Positions 12,180 to 24,278 are shown, counted from the first letter of the stretch. The stretch: 64,000 nucleotides of DNA from Carnegiea gigantea (GCA_029747015.1 JAKOGI010000178.1:376569-440568), one strand, 5' to 3'. The notes: a model not told the origin generated them from the sequence alone. Made by a program: numbers and translations.

Positions 12180-12560
12180 TGGTGAGGGCTTAAAGGGAGT
12201 CAGGGTAATCTTTTTTATGATCTTTGGTAAAGTTGTAGGTGTTCAACCTACCTTTATATAAGATGACATCATCAAATAGCCATGGTCTGCACAATAAAAC
12301 ATGGCAGAAATCCATGCGAATGACATCACACCATATCTTATCCCTATACCCTTCACCAATAGACAAAGTAAAAAAAGACATTTAGAAGAGATTTGGATAC
12401 CTTTACCCTGATTTGACCATTAGATAGTATAAGGAGATTGATGGGGCATAGTTGGAAGCTTAAGCTTATTCACAAGGGTCTTAGAAGCTACATTGGTGCA
12501 GCTGCCCACATCGATAATGTACAGACCTTCCCTCCAATGGTGCACCTTGTGCGAAAGATA
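12180..12560 (-). pseudogene. Aspartic protease relic of nested Gypsy element
   Basis: The minus strand gives YIIDVGSCTNVASKT near 12520-12475, the retropepsin active-site segment with DVG in place of the usual D-S/T/G-G. It is followed at 12381-12190 by SIGEGYRDKIWCDVIRMD and a modified LLGRPW motif (LLCRPWLF). The intact homologue in the TR-GAG element at 34179-35726 has the same order. Frameshifts separate the parts. Confidence 0.8.
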
Positions 12561-13620
12561 GCCCCCCTTGCTCTTAACTTTTAGAGGTTGCTAAGCCACT
12601 TAAGGCTCGTCTAACCACAAGCATTTCCCCCTTATCTGGATTCACATCATACTCCTCTATTTCTTCGGTCAAGAAGGGCTCCTTGCCCCCCTCTTTTTCT
12701 ACCTCCTCCATGTTCTCACAAACTGATTGGTACTCAGCCAGTGTCACCACCCTTTTGTTTAGACATTCAGAAGCTATATGGTCTAAACCTTGGCACCTAA
12801 AACATCTCCTCGCATCCATATACTTAGAAGTTGATTTGGTTAGGGTTAGGGGCATAACGTGAGATGGTTCTATTTTATAGAGTGTGGTTTGGTCTTGGAG
12901 GGTTTTGGGGTGGCTTCTAGAAAGGATAGGTCCTGTTTGGTGGCCAGTTGGTTTCCCCTTTTCCCTTGACCTTCCTTTGTGATTCAACTTTCTAAGCTAG
13001 TGAACTAAGATCATTAGGAGTGGTGTAGGGATATATCTCAATCACATGAGTTATCTTCTCATCTAACCTAGCCAAATACCTGACTAAGGTTTGGGTTTCA
13101 TATTCTCCAAGATCACACTTAAGTAACACTGTTCAAATTCTCTTGTATACTCTTCCACGCTCTTGGTCCTTTGCTTAAATTGTGAAGCTTGACTAAGTTG
13201 TCTTTAAGGTAGTGATATGGTATAAACTTGGCATTTAACTTCACTGTCATCTTCCTCTAAGATTTGATCTTGCCTTTCCTCTTCCTACCCCTCTTAGGTA
13301 CCACATTGGACCACTAGATTGAATTATAATTTCTTAGCTTCAAGGCGACTAGCTTAACTTTCTTCTCATTAGGGACTTGCTTGTATTCAAAGAATCTCTT
13401 CACAGTTTGGAGCTAATCTAAGAATAAGTCAGGATCAACTTGTCCACTAAACTCAGGGATGTTAACCCTGAAGTTATCCATCCCTCCTTCATGCCTCCTG
13501 TGATGTGTTCTCTCTTTTCCCCTGGAAGATGAATCACTTGAGGAGGCAAAGGGGTTGTCTTTATCATCCCTCTCAGAAGGAGTAGAACTCGAGTCATCAT
13601 ATATGCGATTGCTGCTAGAT
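12561..13620 (-). pseudogene. Gag relic (capsid and zinc knuckle) of nested Gypsy element
   Basis: The capsid region is spread over several frames at about 13600-13030. A nucleocapsid part at 12987-12574 has a CX2CX4HX4C knuckle (CFRCQGLDHIASEC), an acidic linker and VVRRALSGLAT. The same blocks occur in order in the intact gag at 35726-34179, where the knuckle is CFRCQGMGHFASDC. The two are clearly homologous but diverged. Stops and frameshifts rule out a functional capsid. Confidence 0.85.
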
Positions 13621-13831
13621 CTACTTAGGTTTCTACCCTCTCTTATAAACTTCTAAAGTTATTCTTAAAGGTTTTTTAATCTTCCCTCAAGCCCAGCCTT
13701 CTCCCTAAGATCTTGCTCAGCTACTTGCTCTGGAGTGAGGCTAAATGACATACTATTGGTTCTTTGTAGACTAAAAATGTGTTCGGGTTAAATAGGTTAT
13801 GTTTTTGGCTACAGGAAGGTCTTAGGAGAGT

Positions 13832-13849
13832 AATCAAGCTCTGACACCA
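13832..13849 (-). promoter_or_regulatory. Primer binding site of nested Gypsy element (tRNA-Met type)
   Basis: The minus strand reads TGGTGTCAGAGCTTG just inside the LTR end ...TACATCA. This differs by one base from the common plant initiator-Met site TGGTATCAGAGC. It defines the 5' end of this element. Confidence 0.85.
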
Positions 13850-13851
13850 CT

Positions 13852-14827
13852 TGATGTACCTAGCCTTACCCAATCAAAGACCACAAACTCAATTGAGGTT
13901 AAGAACAATCAAGTAGTAGGAATGGAGTTGGGATATCAAATGATTAAGTGATACAGAAACACCACACTTGGTACTCACTTAGCAGTTATTTTAGAGATTC
14001 TTGGATATAGAATCACCACCAGGAAGAGCTAAAATGACCTAGTGTATCACAACTAGGAGGCTAAAAAGGCCAATAGCGTTCAAACATAAGTTTTTGATTT
14101 CAAAATGTAATGATCTGTCATTTATGAAAAGAGAGCGGTCTTATATATCCCACTCTCTAACATGAATCCATGACCAAAATACAAGGCAAAGCTTTAAGAT
14201 ACTAATCACCTTAGCCTAGAGATAAACAAGCATATTAGACAAGGCCTAACATACTTGTGACACCTATTCTACTTGCTTGAGTGATTAAGTGAGCTGTCAT
14301 CTAAGAAAAACATAAATAGTTTGTCTCAATACATCAAAGTGCTTCTAAAATGGCAACTTAGGCCACTTGCAGCTTGATTGGATGACTTGATTATCAATTA
14401 GGGTTAGCAAATAAGTGCCTGGTCTAAAAGATGTTTACATCCGAACTTTAGTCGAATAAAGGCAACCCTTGAGGGTGCTATCTACCATCTTTTGAAGACC
14501 CATCTAATGAATATTTAGATGCCTTTTTGACACCTAAATGCACGTGAAAAACGCATGCTAAGAACACTTCAAAATTTCCTGCAAAACTGGGTTGTGCTGG
14601 ATTATAGTCCAGGTTGCACTATCTAGAACTTGAGCTTGGTTTACTGGCCTCATGCACTCTAAAATTGCTCCAACCTATTTTATTAGACTAGGGACAAGGA
14701 CACTAAACGTGAGAGGGATTGACAGGTATCTCAAAAGTCATGATCAACATTGATCATGTTCACAAAGGCTGACTAGAAATTGGATGAACTAGAAACTAGA
14801 GTGGTTTGATAATTGGAGGTGCTCCCT
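13852..14827 (-). repeat. 5' LTR of nested Gypsy element, part before the CACTA insertion
   Basis: Begins TGATGTACC next to the primer site and continues without coding potential to the CACTA terminus. The remainder probably lies at 22933-23041, giving about 1085 bp in total. That is close to the 1193-bp LTRs of the related TR-GAG element. The outer limit is inferred. Confidence 0.62.
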
Positions 14828-15090
14828 CACTACTAAAAAAGTTCAAATTAACAACGGAATTCAGCGACGGAAAAAATTAATGACAGATTTGACGACGGAC
14901 ATGGCGATGGAAAAACAGTATTACAAAAAAGTCAGATTGTGCGATAGATGGGGCGACGGAAAACTCAATCCGTCGCCATTCCATCGCCATAATTTAAATT
15001 TTTTTTAAAATGGGTTCCGTCGCCCAAAAAAAATTTCAAAATTTTTTTTTAAAAGAGTGGCTGGCAATGGAAATTCCATCGCCTATCCGT
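14828..15090. repeat. Left terminal and subterminal repeat region of CACTA element
   Basis: Repeated GCGACGGA, GGCGATGG and CCGTCGCC motifs in direct and inverted orientation follow the terminal CACTACTAAAAA. In known CACTA elements such arrays bind the TnpA protein. Confidence 0.88.
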
Positions 15091-15099
15091 CGCCAGCCC

Positions 15100-15315
15100 A
15101 CTTAAATGAAACCAAAATGTTTTCTTGTTTCATTTTGCTGCGATTCGAAGAGAGAGAGAGAGAGAGAGAGAGGCGAAGTAGCGAACCGAGCTCGTCATCC
15201 AACCACCGCCCCGCCTAGACACCGCCAGCCGTCCCCCTGTCGTCGTCGCCGTCTGTCACCGGCCCCCGCCACCGGCCGCTGCCGGCCGCCCCCTCAACGC
15301 CAGTTTTTTGGGGTA
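15100..15315 (+). promoter_or_regulatory. GC-rich leader with (GA)n run, probable 5' untranslated exon
   Basis: A (GA)n run at about 15149-15172 is followed by a very GC- and CpG-rich tract (about 15185-15305) in otherwise AT-rich sequence. It lies between the subterminal array and the transposase gene, where the promoter and leader of a CACTA element belong. A 71-residue Pro/Arg-rich frame here is probably not translated. A possible splice donor lies near 15314. Confidence 0.45.
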
Positions 15316-15404
15316 ATTTGAGGTATCCTTCTCAACTAAACCACTTGTAATTTTTACAAATTTTTGTATTACATTGTTAGAATTTCATAGTTAGTTCATA
15401 TTTA

Positions 15405-15950
15405 TGTTGAAATGTGGTGTTTGTGTGAGGTTATTGGTTTAATTTGGTTCAAGATTGGGGTATATGCGATTTAGGGTTAGGTTTGGTATTTTGAAGTCAA
15501 AGTTTGATATGTTGGTGGAATGAAATGGTTTAATTGATAATGTTATTGAAATGTGCTATTTGTGTGAGGTTATTGTTGTAATTCATTACAAGAATTTGGT
15601 AAATGCAATTTAGGATTGAGGTTTGGTAGTTTGAAGTTGAAATTTCATATGTTGGTGGAATGAAATGTTTTAATTGATAATGTTGTTGAAATGTGGAATT
15701 TGTGTGAGGTTATTGATCTAATTTGGTTGGAAATTTTGCTCAATGCAATTTAGGATTTAGGATTGGTGATGTGAACTTAAAAGTTGATATGTTGGTAGAT
15801 TGAGATGCTTTAGTTTATAATTTTGTTCAAATGTGATGTTCGTATCAAGTTGTAGCTCATATTTGTTTAAAGATTTTACCCAATGCAATGTACACTTAGA
15901 TTTGGCAATTTTAAGTTGAAATTTGATATGTTGGTGGAATAAAGTAGCCA
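15405..15950. repeat. Tandem repeat, period 139-140 bp, about four copies
   Basis: AATGTGxxxTTxGTGTGAGGTTATTG recurs at 15411, 15550, 15690 and, degenerate, at 15830, each followed by a GATATGTTGGTGGAATGAAA block. It sits between the GC-rich leader and the transposase start, possibly inside a leader intron, since TTTGAGCAG just before 16152 could be an acceptor. Confidence 0.9.
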
Positions 15951-18445
15951 ACTATGTATGAATTATTAGTTTTGCGATATTCGTGAGAATATAAGTATAT
16001 TTGTCAAAATTTATAAGTTTTTTTTTAGGTGCATGTGGAACTTTAAAGTAAATATATATAATATATAACTGCATAATTTATGTAATTATTATAATTATGA
16101 TTAAAATTAATTCTTATCAAATGCCTTATGTGGTTATTGTTATTTGAGCAGAATATGAATAGTCCTCCACATCGTAGGTGGATGTATAATAGATTATTGC
16201 CTGATCGTAGTGGTTATACGCAAGAGTTTCTAGATGGAGTAAACCAATTCGATCAATTTGCACGTAGACAGACAGAGTTTCTGAACGGGGGAAAGTATAG
16301 ATGTCCTTGTGCGAAATGCAGAAATAGGGTGTACTTGACACCTGATGAGGACAAGATGCACCTTATGTATAAGGGTTTTGTGCAAGGGTATTGGTTTTGG
16401 ATAAGTCATGGGGAAATAGAACCTCAGCAATATGATTCTGGGTATTCAAATAGTGAAATTCGCGAAGTTGGAGGTTCAAGTCATATTAATAATGGCTACT
16501 CTGAATCCTACATAGATTGGATGGAGGACATGGTTGATGGTGCTATAATAACAAATCAAAATGTAATGGAAGAGGGGTCAAGCACTTGCCAAGAACCATT
16601 TTATAATATGGTTCAAGCTGCTCAACAACCCTTATATGATGGTTGCTCCACCCACAGTGAGCTATCTGCGGCGGTGAGACTGTTGAGTATTAAATCTGAT
16701 TATAATATGCCTCAAAATTGTTTCAATGAAGTTGTTCAATTAATGAAAGAGATGTGTCCCCCTAACAACCGCGTGCCAAACAACTATGGGCAAACGAAGA
16801 AGGTTGTTAAAGATCTCGGCAACGATGTGGTCCAAATTGATTGTTGCCGGAAAGGTTGCATGCTATTTTATAAGGAGGACGCAAACTTGGATGCGTGCAA
16901 GTTTTGTGGGCATTCAAGATGGAAGAGGCAAAGGTCACAACAAAGGAATCAGAATCCATTGCCATACTCAAGGATGCATTACTTGTCGTTAAAACCTCGA
17001 CTGCAGAGGTTGTACGCATCAAGAAGTAGTGCAGAGCACATGAGATGGCATTATGAATATCAACATGAGGATGGTATTTTATGTCATCCATTAGATAGGG
17101 CAGCATGGAAACATTTCGATACCAAACACCCTGAATTTGCTGTGGAGCCTTGGAATGTGAGGCTTGGCTTATGTGCTGACGGATTTAATCCTTACACATT
17201 GTCTTCAAGATCATGCTCCATTTGGCCGGTGGTCGTTACACCTTATAACCACCCCCCTGAAATGTGTATGACCACACTGTTTATGTTCTTGACTTGTGCA
17301 ATCCCCGAGCCCAAAAATCCTAAGAGCAAGATAGATGTATATTTACAACCTCTTGTTAATGAGTTGAAAGAGTTGTAGGATATTGGAGTTGAGACTTATG
17401 ACATTTCCATGTGGCATACATTTCATATGAAGACTGCACTTATGTGGACCACCAATGATTTTCCCGCATATGGAATGTTATCTGGGTGGAGTACTAATGG
17501 CCAATTGGCATGTCCTGTATGTATGAAACAGTAAAAGGCTTTGAGATTGAGAAATGGAGGTAACTTCTCATGGTTTGACTGTCATTGGTGTTTTTTGCCA
17601 AGGAATCATGCATTCAGAAGAAATAGAACAGCATTTAGGAAAGACAGAACTGTTACAGGGGGTCCTCCTCACCGACTATTTAGGGAAGAACTTGATACCG
17701 AGGTGGAAGATTACCTAATGGTGACTACAAATGGTGACTTTGTTATACCAAGATTTAAGGAAAATGAGCACAACTGGATGAAAAGGAGCATATTCTGGGA
17801 GTTGCCTTATTGGCAACACGAACTGCTCCGCCATAATTTGGATGTGATGCACATTGAAAAAAACTTCTTCGAGAACATTATTAATACTATTATGGATGTT
17901 CATGGGAAAACAAAGGACAATGCGAAATCAAGAATGAATGTTGCAGAAATATGTGATGGACCAGAATTACATTTACATTCAGGCCCAAGTGCTAAGCCGG
18001 TTAAATTAAAAGCGAAGTTCGTACTTCCTGTGGATAAACGAAGAGAGTTGTGTGAATGGGTGAAGGAGCTTCAAATGCCTGATGGATATTGCTCTAATTT
18101 GAGGAATATCATGGACCCTAATAAGGCTAAGTTCAACAACATGAAAAGTCATGATTGTCATGTGTTCATGGAGACTCTTTTACCAATTGCATTTGGTGCG
18201 CTCCTAGATGATGTGCTGAAACCTCTTATTGAGATAAGCCAATTCTTTAAGAACTTATGCTCAACAACATTGCGGGAGGATATGCTTGAGGAACTGCATC
18301 GCAACATTGTCATCACTTTGTGTAAGTTGGAGACCATTTTCCCTTCTGGCCTTTTCAATGTAATGGAGCACCTGCCAGTGCATTTGGCAGAAGAGGCTCT
18401 ACTAGGCGGCCCAGTACAATACCGATAGATGTATCCATTTGAGAG

Positions 18446-18531
18446 GTAAAGTATGCTATAATGGATGAAACCTTATCTCAATTCTTATATGTGGAATCAC
18501 TTAGAAGAGAATGCAATTGTGAATTTAGTAG
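18446..18531 (+). other. Intron in the TNP2-like gene (86 bp)
   Basis: GTAAAG...TTTAGTAG. Removing it joins FER to FFGRLKKKIKQQACPEGS with an Arg codon split across the junction, matching the continuous motif of the family. The intron explains the apparent frameshift. Confidence 0.8.
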
Positions 18532-19024
18532 GTTCTTTGGCCGATTGAAGAAAAAGATAAAGCAACAAGCGTGTCCTGAAGGTTCAATCACAGAAGGATA
18601 CCTAGAAGCAGAGAGTACATTCTTCGCTTCGTATTACTTCACCTCTAATGTGCCCTCCATGTGCACTAGGCGCAGGAGAAATGAGGATGACGATGAACAT
18701 ATTAATCATTTTCCAACTCTGTCTGTGTTTGCACCGCAAGGGACCACTATTGGCAGGGAAAGATCAAGGTATCTCACAGATGCCGAATATATTGCTGCCC
18801 ATCTTCACATGCTGTTAAATTATGATAATGTTAAACCTTATATAGGGTGAGTGGTATTTTCACTTCCAATTGAGTTTATTATTCATAGCGCAAGTATATT
18901 AATAGGTTTCATAAAATGTGATAGAATTTTCACAGAACAAGTCAGAACTGCACGTTTTAATGTCAGCGATGCAAATGTCGACATCATCATCAAAACTCAC
19001 TTCGCAGATTGGTTTAGTCAGAAT

Positions 19025-19115
19025 GTAAGTATTATAACTCATTTATTCATAATTTTAACATAATAGTTAATTAGGTGCATTGTATTAATTAAAATTACAT
19101 GTTATGTCACCTTAG
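19025..19115 (+). other. Intron in the TNP2-like gene (91 bp)
   Basis: GTAAGTATT...CACCTTAG in phase 0. It joins FADWFSQN to VHYIQLFKTDKYYY and leads into the DUF4216-like part. Confidence 0.75.
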
Positions 19116-20111
19116 GTGCATTATATTCAACTATTCAAGACCGACAAATATTACTACTTGAGCCAATTGGCTACAAAGCCAAATTGATATGTGTCGACGT
19201 GGATGGCATATAGAGTAAATGGATTCAAATTCCACACAGAAGCGCGAAGCGTCGAGAAGAGAACATATAATTATGGTGTTGGTGTTTGTGGCACTGGGGA
19301 AGGCAATATTGAGAATGATTATTATGGTGTAGTGAAGGATATTGTCCAAATTGAGTACGTAGGCAAACCACTTAAATGATGTGTGCTCTTCAGTTGTGAG
19401 TCGTTCGATCCCACATTGAATCGTGGGACACGATCTCATAAACTAAGCAACCTTATTGAGGTCCACCGTACAAGGAGGTACCGAAAGTATGACCCATTTA
19501 TCCCCCCAAGCACCGCATCATAAGTATACTTCATGCCACATGCAGATCGCTCAAGGGATAGGGCTAATTAGCTTGTTGTCATACCAACCAAACCAAGGGT
19601 GAGAGTGGATAAGCAGTACAGTCTACCTACTGCGTACCAACAAACGGACATGACGGCTATTGTCTAACCTGTGAATGACGCCATCCCTGCATCATTAGTG
19701 GATGAAAGTGCACCACCGAAAGAGATTAATGATAAAATAGGGTTTTCATTCATTCAGGGTAATAACGAGATAGATGAGATAGAGAATGATGAGGGTGATG
19801 AAGAGGGGGAGTGGGATGACGATAATAAAACAGATGAAGCTGAAGAACATTTGGATTTGTGTGATGATGATGACAATAACGATGACGATGACATTAATGA
19901 TGATGAGGATGTAGATGATTGAGTGCTTATGAATTCTTATGTATTTGAGTACTTTGCATGTCAAACAATTGGTTGTGACTTTACTTATATTGTATGAATG
20001 AGCTTTGCAAAATATGTGTTACCTACGTACCTATTATGATGTATGAGTAAACGGTTTATTTGTGCAATCATTATATATTTGTACTTGGCTTTGTTGTCAC
20101 CTATTTTAGGT

Positions 20112-22080
20112 ATGGATTCCAGTTCTCATCGAGGTAAGTCCTCCCCTCAAGGTAGAGGACAAGGGCGTAGGAGCTTTGCCGTAGATCTAACCGCAATGGA
20201 CATTGATCCATTTTCCCCCCAGGTATCTCATATACCAGTTCAGCTAGGAGCCACAATGGCTGCTTACATACCAGGTATTTCAGGACCAATGCCTACCCCA
20301 TTTGGGGCTTTCCATCATCAGACCTCATACATTCCCAACCAAAGCACCATGTACAGCCAATTTGCCAACAACATTCCTCCAAACCCCCATCTTGTTCACA
20401 CTATGCAGCCTACTCCCCAACCCGCTCACCCTAACACAAACCATTCCCAAGACAACATTGCAAGTGGTGAAAGTAAAGCACAATCCAGTCATAGGAGCAC
20501 TCGAGCTAAGACTTGGATTGAGCCAGATGGTAATGGGTAAGTCTTCAATTGTTATATCTTATAAAGTACTACATGAATTTTGCATAACAAGTAATCAATT
20601 TGATGTGTTATGTTCAATTGGGTTTCTCCCCAATGATGCTGCTGTTAGTAGGATTGCACTCATATTTTAAAGCAAATATGATGGAGTTTGGCCTAGTTAG
20701 AGTAAAGTGCCCAAAGCAGTACGAGATTTGTGGTTTGGAGAGTTCAAGGTAACTACAGTGACTACGTGTTAGCAGTTTCTATGAACGTGATAAATTACTA
20801 TTGTATTATTTGATGTGTTTTTTGTTTTCAATTGCAGAAGTGGTTCACTTGGGATCCGGTCCATGAGGACCGTATAAGAAGGAATTTTGAAAATCAAGGC
20901 AATGCACGCTTGAGAGACTTCTTTGGCAAAGCAAGGAAGTATAATAAGAAGCCTGTTTGGCTCGGTGATGCTCAATAGGAGGGACTCCAACAGCACTGGG
21001 TGAATGAACATTATAAGAAATTACGTGAAATAGCCCAGAAGAACCGACTAGGAACTTCAGGAAGTGGTGGCCCATCTCTCCACACTTGTGCTTCGATCCC
21101 TATGCATGAGCATAGGTAGCGTCTGGTAAATGAATTAATGTTTGCTATGTATTTCTTTAAGTTTAATACTGCATTTTGTGTTGTGCTTGACATCATACTT
21201 TCTGGCACGTACATAGAGGGAACAACTTGGGATGGAGCCCACCATTATTGAATTATTCAGTCACACTCACAAAGTCCATGGCAAAGAATATGCCCCTTAG
21301 GTTGACAAGAAATCACAACAAACATATGTAAGCAATTAGCTATTCTCAATTTTCATTGGTAGTTCAACATGAACTTGTATACTTTATTTTCAGTAATTGT
21401 AGTATACATGATTTCGTGTGCATGTTGCGGTATTGTAGGATTCCTTTGAACATGGTTTTCAAAATGTTATCAACTCTTAAGGGACCGGGGATGGCACTTC
21501 TCAAGATCCAAACCAGCCATTTCCAAACCCAAATGAGTTATGAGTGAAGATGTTCAAGAACAAAAAGGGTCGTATTTATGGCATTGGTGACAAAGCTGTC
21601 AACATTAGGGAATCTACTTACTTCAGTCCCACTCAAAGATCTGGTACAGTTTTCATATTAATGTTTCAACGAACATGGTTATACATTGAATTTACTTAAT
21701 TATAATAGTAATGCGTACTTCACTGAAATGCCTGCCAGCAGGTACCGGTTCCATGCCATCACAACAAGAGCTCAATGACTTAAGGGGTGTAGTAACCAAC
21801 TTGGGGGGGTGAGCTAACTTCACAAGCTGAAAGCTACCGGTTGCTTATGGAGAAATGTAAGCAGCTGGAGGAATCTAACAAGTTGCTCATCCAAAGCAAC
21901 CAACGACTGAGCCAACAAATGATGAGCATCGAGCAGCACCTCCAAGCTTTCTTTCAAATGCAACAGGCGTCTGGCTCGGGATCTCAACCACCATTTACTC
22001 ATCACTCGCAACATAATGAGGAAGAGGAAGAGGAAGAGGAAGAGGAAGAGGAAGAGGATGATCTTCACCTTGGTGATTGA
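20112..22080 (+). pseudogene. TnpA-like CACTA protein (Transposase_24/Ptta type), disrupted
   Basis: TnpA-type proteins bind the subterminal motifs. Exon 1 (from MDSSSHRGKSSPQGRG) is a Gly/Arg then Pro/Gln-rich N-terminus ending at a GTAAGT donor at 20537. The following exons carry FLPNDAAVSRIALIF, VPKAVRDLWFGEFK and, after a GT-AG intron at 20749-20837, KKWFTWDPVHEDRIRRNFE and FFGKARKYNKKPVW, the typical Ptta/En/Spm core. REQLGMEPTIIELFSHTHK follows near 21219. The C-terminus (21800-22080) is a probable coiled coil ending in 13 Glu residues. Stops replace family Trp or Gln codons, for example after FGEFK-side WPS near 20697 and after GDAQ near 20977. A run of seven G at about 21804 causes a frameshift. 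Confidence 0.88.
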
Positions 22081-22554
22081 GTTGGTAGCAGGTTTCTTTC
22101 AGCTAGTGGCTCTTCTGCTTAGTTCTTTACAAAGTACATCTCTTGCTGCTTGCTTCCCCTCCCCTTTGTGCTTATTTCACTGCCCTCCCCATGGTGTTTA
22201 TTTAATTTTCCTCTTATTTGGCGCTTGCTTCTCCCTCTTCTGCAAACATATAACTTCATTCTCAATTACTTGCAACTTCTGGTTTGTTTGGATTTGCAGT
22301 TTTTGATATGTAGAGACTTTGTTTAGAACTTGTGGTTTGTGAATTGAAAACCCTTGGTTGGAAGTGTTGCGTTGGATGTGATATTCCACCTTTATGTGGC
22401 TTGAAATTATTGAGAACGCTTCGAATGAAATCATATTCGAAGCCATTGGATGTTAATTGAGTGCAAAGATCTTATAAATTTCTTGCAGGGATTAAAATGT
22501 ATGTATTAAGAGATACGATAAAAAACAAGCATTTTTATTTTTAAAAAATGAGAA

Positions 22555-22932
22555 ACCTAGTGGCGGAATGGCGACGAAATGACAATTTTTTTTTTGGGGG
22601 GGACAAGGTGGCGACGGAATGTGTAGTCCATCCCCATCAGCGACGGAATTTCCGTCGCTGATTCCGTTACTGATGGTGACGGATTTTTCATTCCGTCACC
22701 AGCCCTGCCCGCCAATTTCCCCCGCCAAAAAAAAGTATGTCGCAATTTCGATCGCTGAATCCATCGCCAATGATGACAGAATTTCAAAATTCCGTCGCTA
22801 GGTGCTCAGCGACGAGCGAAAATCTGACAGCCGTGCTCCATCGCCAATTCCATCATTGATATGAAAATTCTGTTGCTGATAAACCTTATTCCATCGCTGA
22901 TTCCGTCTTTATTTGGTCTTTTTCTTATAGTG
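22555..22932. repeat. Right subterminal and terminal repeat region of CACTA element
   Basis: Dense GGCGACGGA, AGCGACGGAATTTCCGTCGC and TTCCGTCACC motifs, several as short palindromes, end in TTTTTCTTATAGTG. They mirror the left-end motifs. Confidence 0.9.
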
Positions 22933-23041
22933 GGCCTAATCATGGCCGTGACTTTCTTAACCTATTATAGATTAGGACGCACGCTGAATGTCTGCTCAGG
23001 CTTAGTAATGGCCTAGGTGCCTTGATCTCCATCACATTACA
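22933..23041 (-). repeat. Probable remainder of the nested Gypsy 5' LTR
   Basis: Sequence directly after the CACTA right end. It ends at CACATTACA, so the minus strand would start TGTAATGTG. Assignment rests on position, expected LTR length and the TG terminus, not on a second copy. Confidence 0.4.
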
Positions 23042-23109
23042 TGGAAGAATTTGTCAAAATCCATTACACTAGAGCGAATTGGATGAGAAAATGATCATAG
23101 GTTTGAGTT

Positions 23110-23690
23110 AATATGAGAAACCCTTAAAAAGGCAAGAAGAATTCAAAAGGATATTAAAATAGCCAAAAATCGATATAAGAGCTATACTAATAACAGGAGG
23201 CCATTAGATTTTCAAGTGGCATATAAGTATTCCTAAAAGTATTAGCAGTCAAGGGCGTCAAAAGGTTCAATGTCAAGTGAACACTAAGGTCTAGGTATAT
23301 TAGGCCCTCTGAAATCATCGGAAGTTAATCCTACTAAGTTATCGATTGATTTTGCTAGTAGAACTCAAGAATTCATGTAGCATTTTTCATATCTAACAAA
23401 CTAAAAAATTTGTTGCAAACCCAAGAGACAACATTTTGATAGAACATATATAAGTGGCTAAGAACTTGGTTGATGAGGAGTGTCTTATGCAGATACTAGA
23501 TTAGATAGGCAAATATCTCTGCAATCAGAGCATTCCTTTAGTTAAATTTCTATGTGGTAAACATACTTTAGAAGCTATAAGAGAGGTGGAAGAGGATATG
23601 AAAAACAAATATCCTTACTTGTTTGAGGTAAATCAAACAATTCTTTCAAATTTGCAAGTTGTAGGGACAAATTTATTTTAAGAGGTAAAG
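23110..23690 (+). pseudogene. Pol C-terminus of a Tekay/Del-like chromovirus
   Basis: Plus-strand frames give the sequence of blocks that ends plant chromovirus pol: KSYTNNRRPLDFQVA, a KGVKRF-like stretch, a GPSEII block, RIHVAFFISNKLKN (usual form IHNVFHVSxLKK) and finally a chromodomain-like WxxxxxEEAxWExEEDM region near 23580-23620 ending in KYPYLF. Frames change often and stops are frequent. It stands immediately upstream of the right Tekay-like LTR. The rest of this element's gag-pol is missing. Confidence 0.82.
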
Positions 23691-24241
23691 CCATAATAAC
23701 TTGGACCTAATATGCGTTAACTACTTTACTTGATCATAGGTTAAATTAAGTTATGTGTGGCTCACTTTAGTTCGTTACTTAAAATTGTTTATGCATTTGT
23801 ATGCCTAACGTGGCCTCAAAATGCCATTTTATAAATGTTATTTGCAAACTCACCTATTGCACAAAAACAATTATAAAAATGTTGATTGATAAAGAATGGC
23901 TAAACACTATATTCTTTCCCATAAAATGAATTGATCAAATAACATACACAAGTTTTCCTATAAAAGCTTAATTAGGATAACAACTAATAGTGTCAATAAA
24001 CAAATCAGGTTAAATATATATATATTTATAAAATAAGTAGGCAAAATATATGAGTTAAATTTACCAAGTAAAAAATAGGGAGTTAGATATTATGGTTATT
24101 AGTTGGAGTGGAGAGCTAGGCCCAAACGTTAGCCTAAAATCCTAAACGTTGGAATAGAGCTTGTGTTGCATTAGGGGATGAGGGAGAGATAGATAGTGTT
24201 TGTGTGTGTGTGTGTGTGTGCATGTGTGTGTATGTGTGTAT

Positions 24242-24278
<37 letters not shown>

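Larger units (their letters stand above)
16155..19922 (+). pseudogene. TNP2-like CACTA transposase (TnpD type), disrupted
   Basis: The gene would cut the element at its ends. The N-terminus (from MNSPPHRRWMYNRL) matches the transposase-associated domain with a CPCAKC zinc motif near residue 57. The catalytic Transposase_21-type region runs through FDTKHPEFAVEPWNVRLGLC, DGFNPY, LDVMHIEKNFFENI and GGPVQYR. A DUF4218-like part follows, then a DUF4216-like part (YRVNGFKFHT near 19208) and an Asp-rich tail. GT-AG introns are visible at 18446-18531 and 19025-19115, with another near 18847-18935. In-frame stops occur at 17376, 17532, 18426, 19377, near 19520 and near 19570. Most replace conserved Trp or Gln codons. 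The start ATG follows a possible splice acceptor. Confidence 0.92.
14828..22932 (+). mobile_element. CACTA (En/Spm) DNA transposon, 8.1 kb, near complete
   Basis: The left end is CACTACTAAAAAAG and the right end reads CACTATAAGAAAAAG on the opposite strand, the hallmark inverted termini of the superfamily. Many GCGACGGA-type motifs lie in both orientations near each end. Inside, on the plus strand, are a TNP2-like transposase gene (16155-19922) and a TnpA-like gene (20112-22080). About 470 bases at 22081-22554 hold no gene. The flanks are CCT on the left and GGC on the right, so no intact 3-bp target duplication is visible. Both genes carry nonsense changes, so the copy is inactive. Confidence 0.95.

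Noticed and set aside
14825..14827. 3-bp target duplication of the CACTA element
   Set aside because: The left flank CCT and right flank GGC do not match, so no duplication is claimed.
18461..18560. Separate small gene starting at 18461
   Set aside because: The first 70 bases are an intron of the TNP2-like gene; the conserved part starts at 18532.
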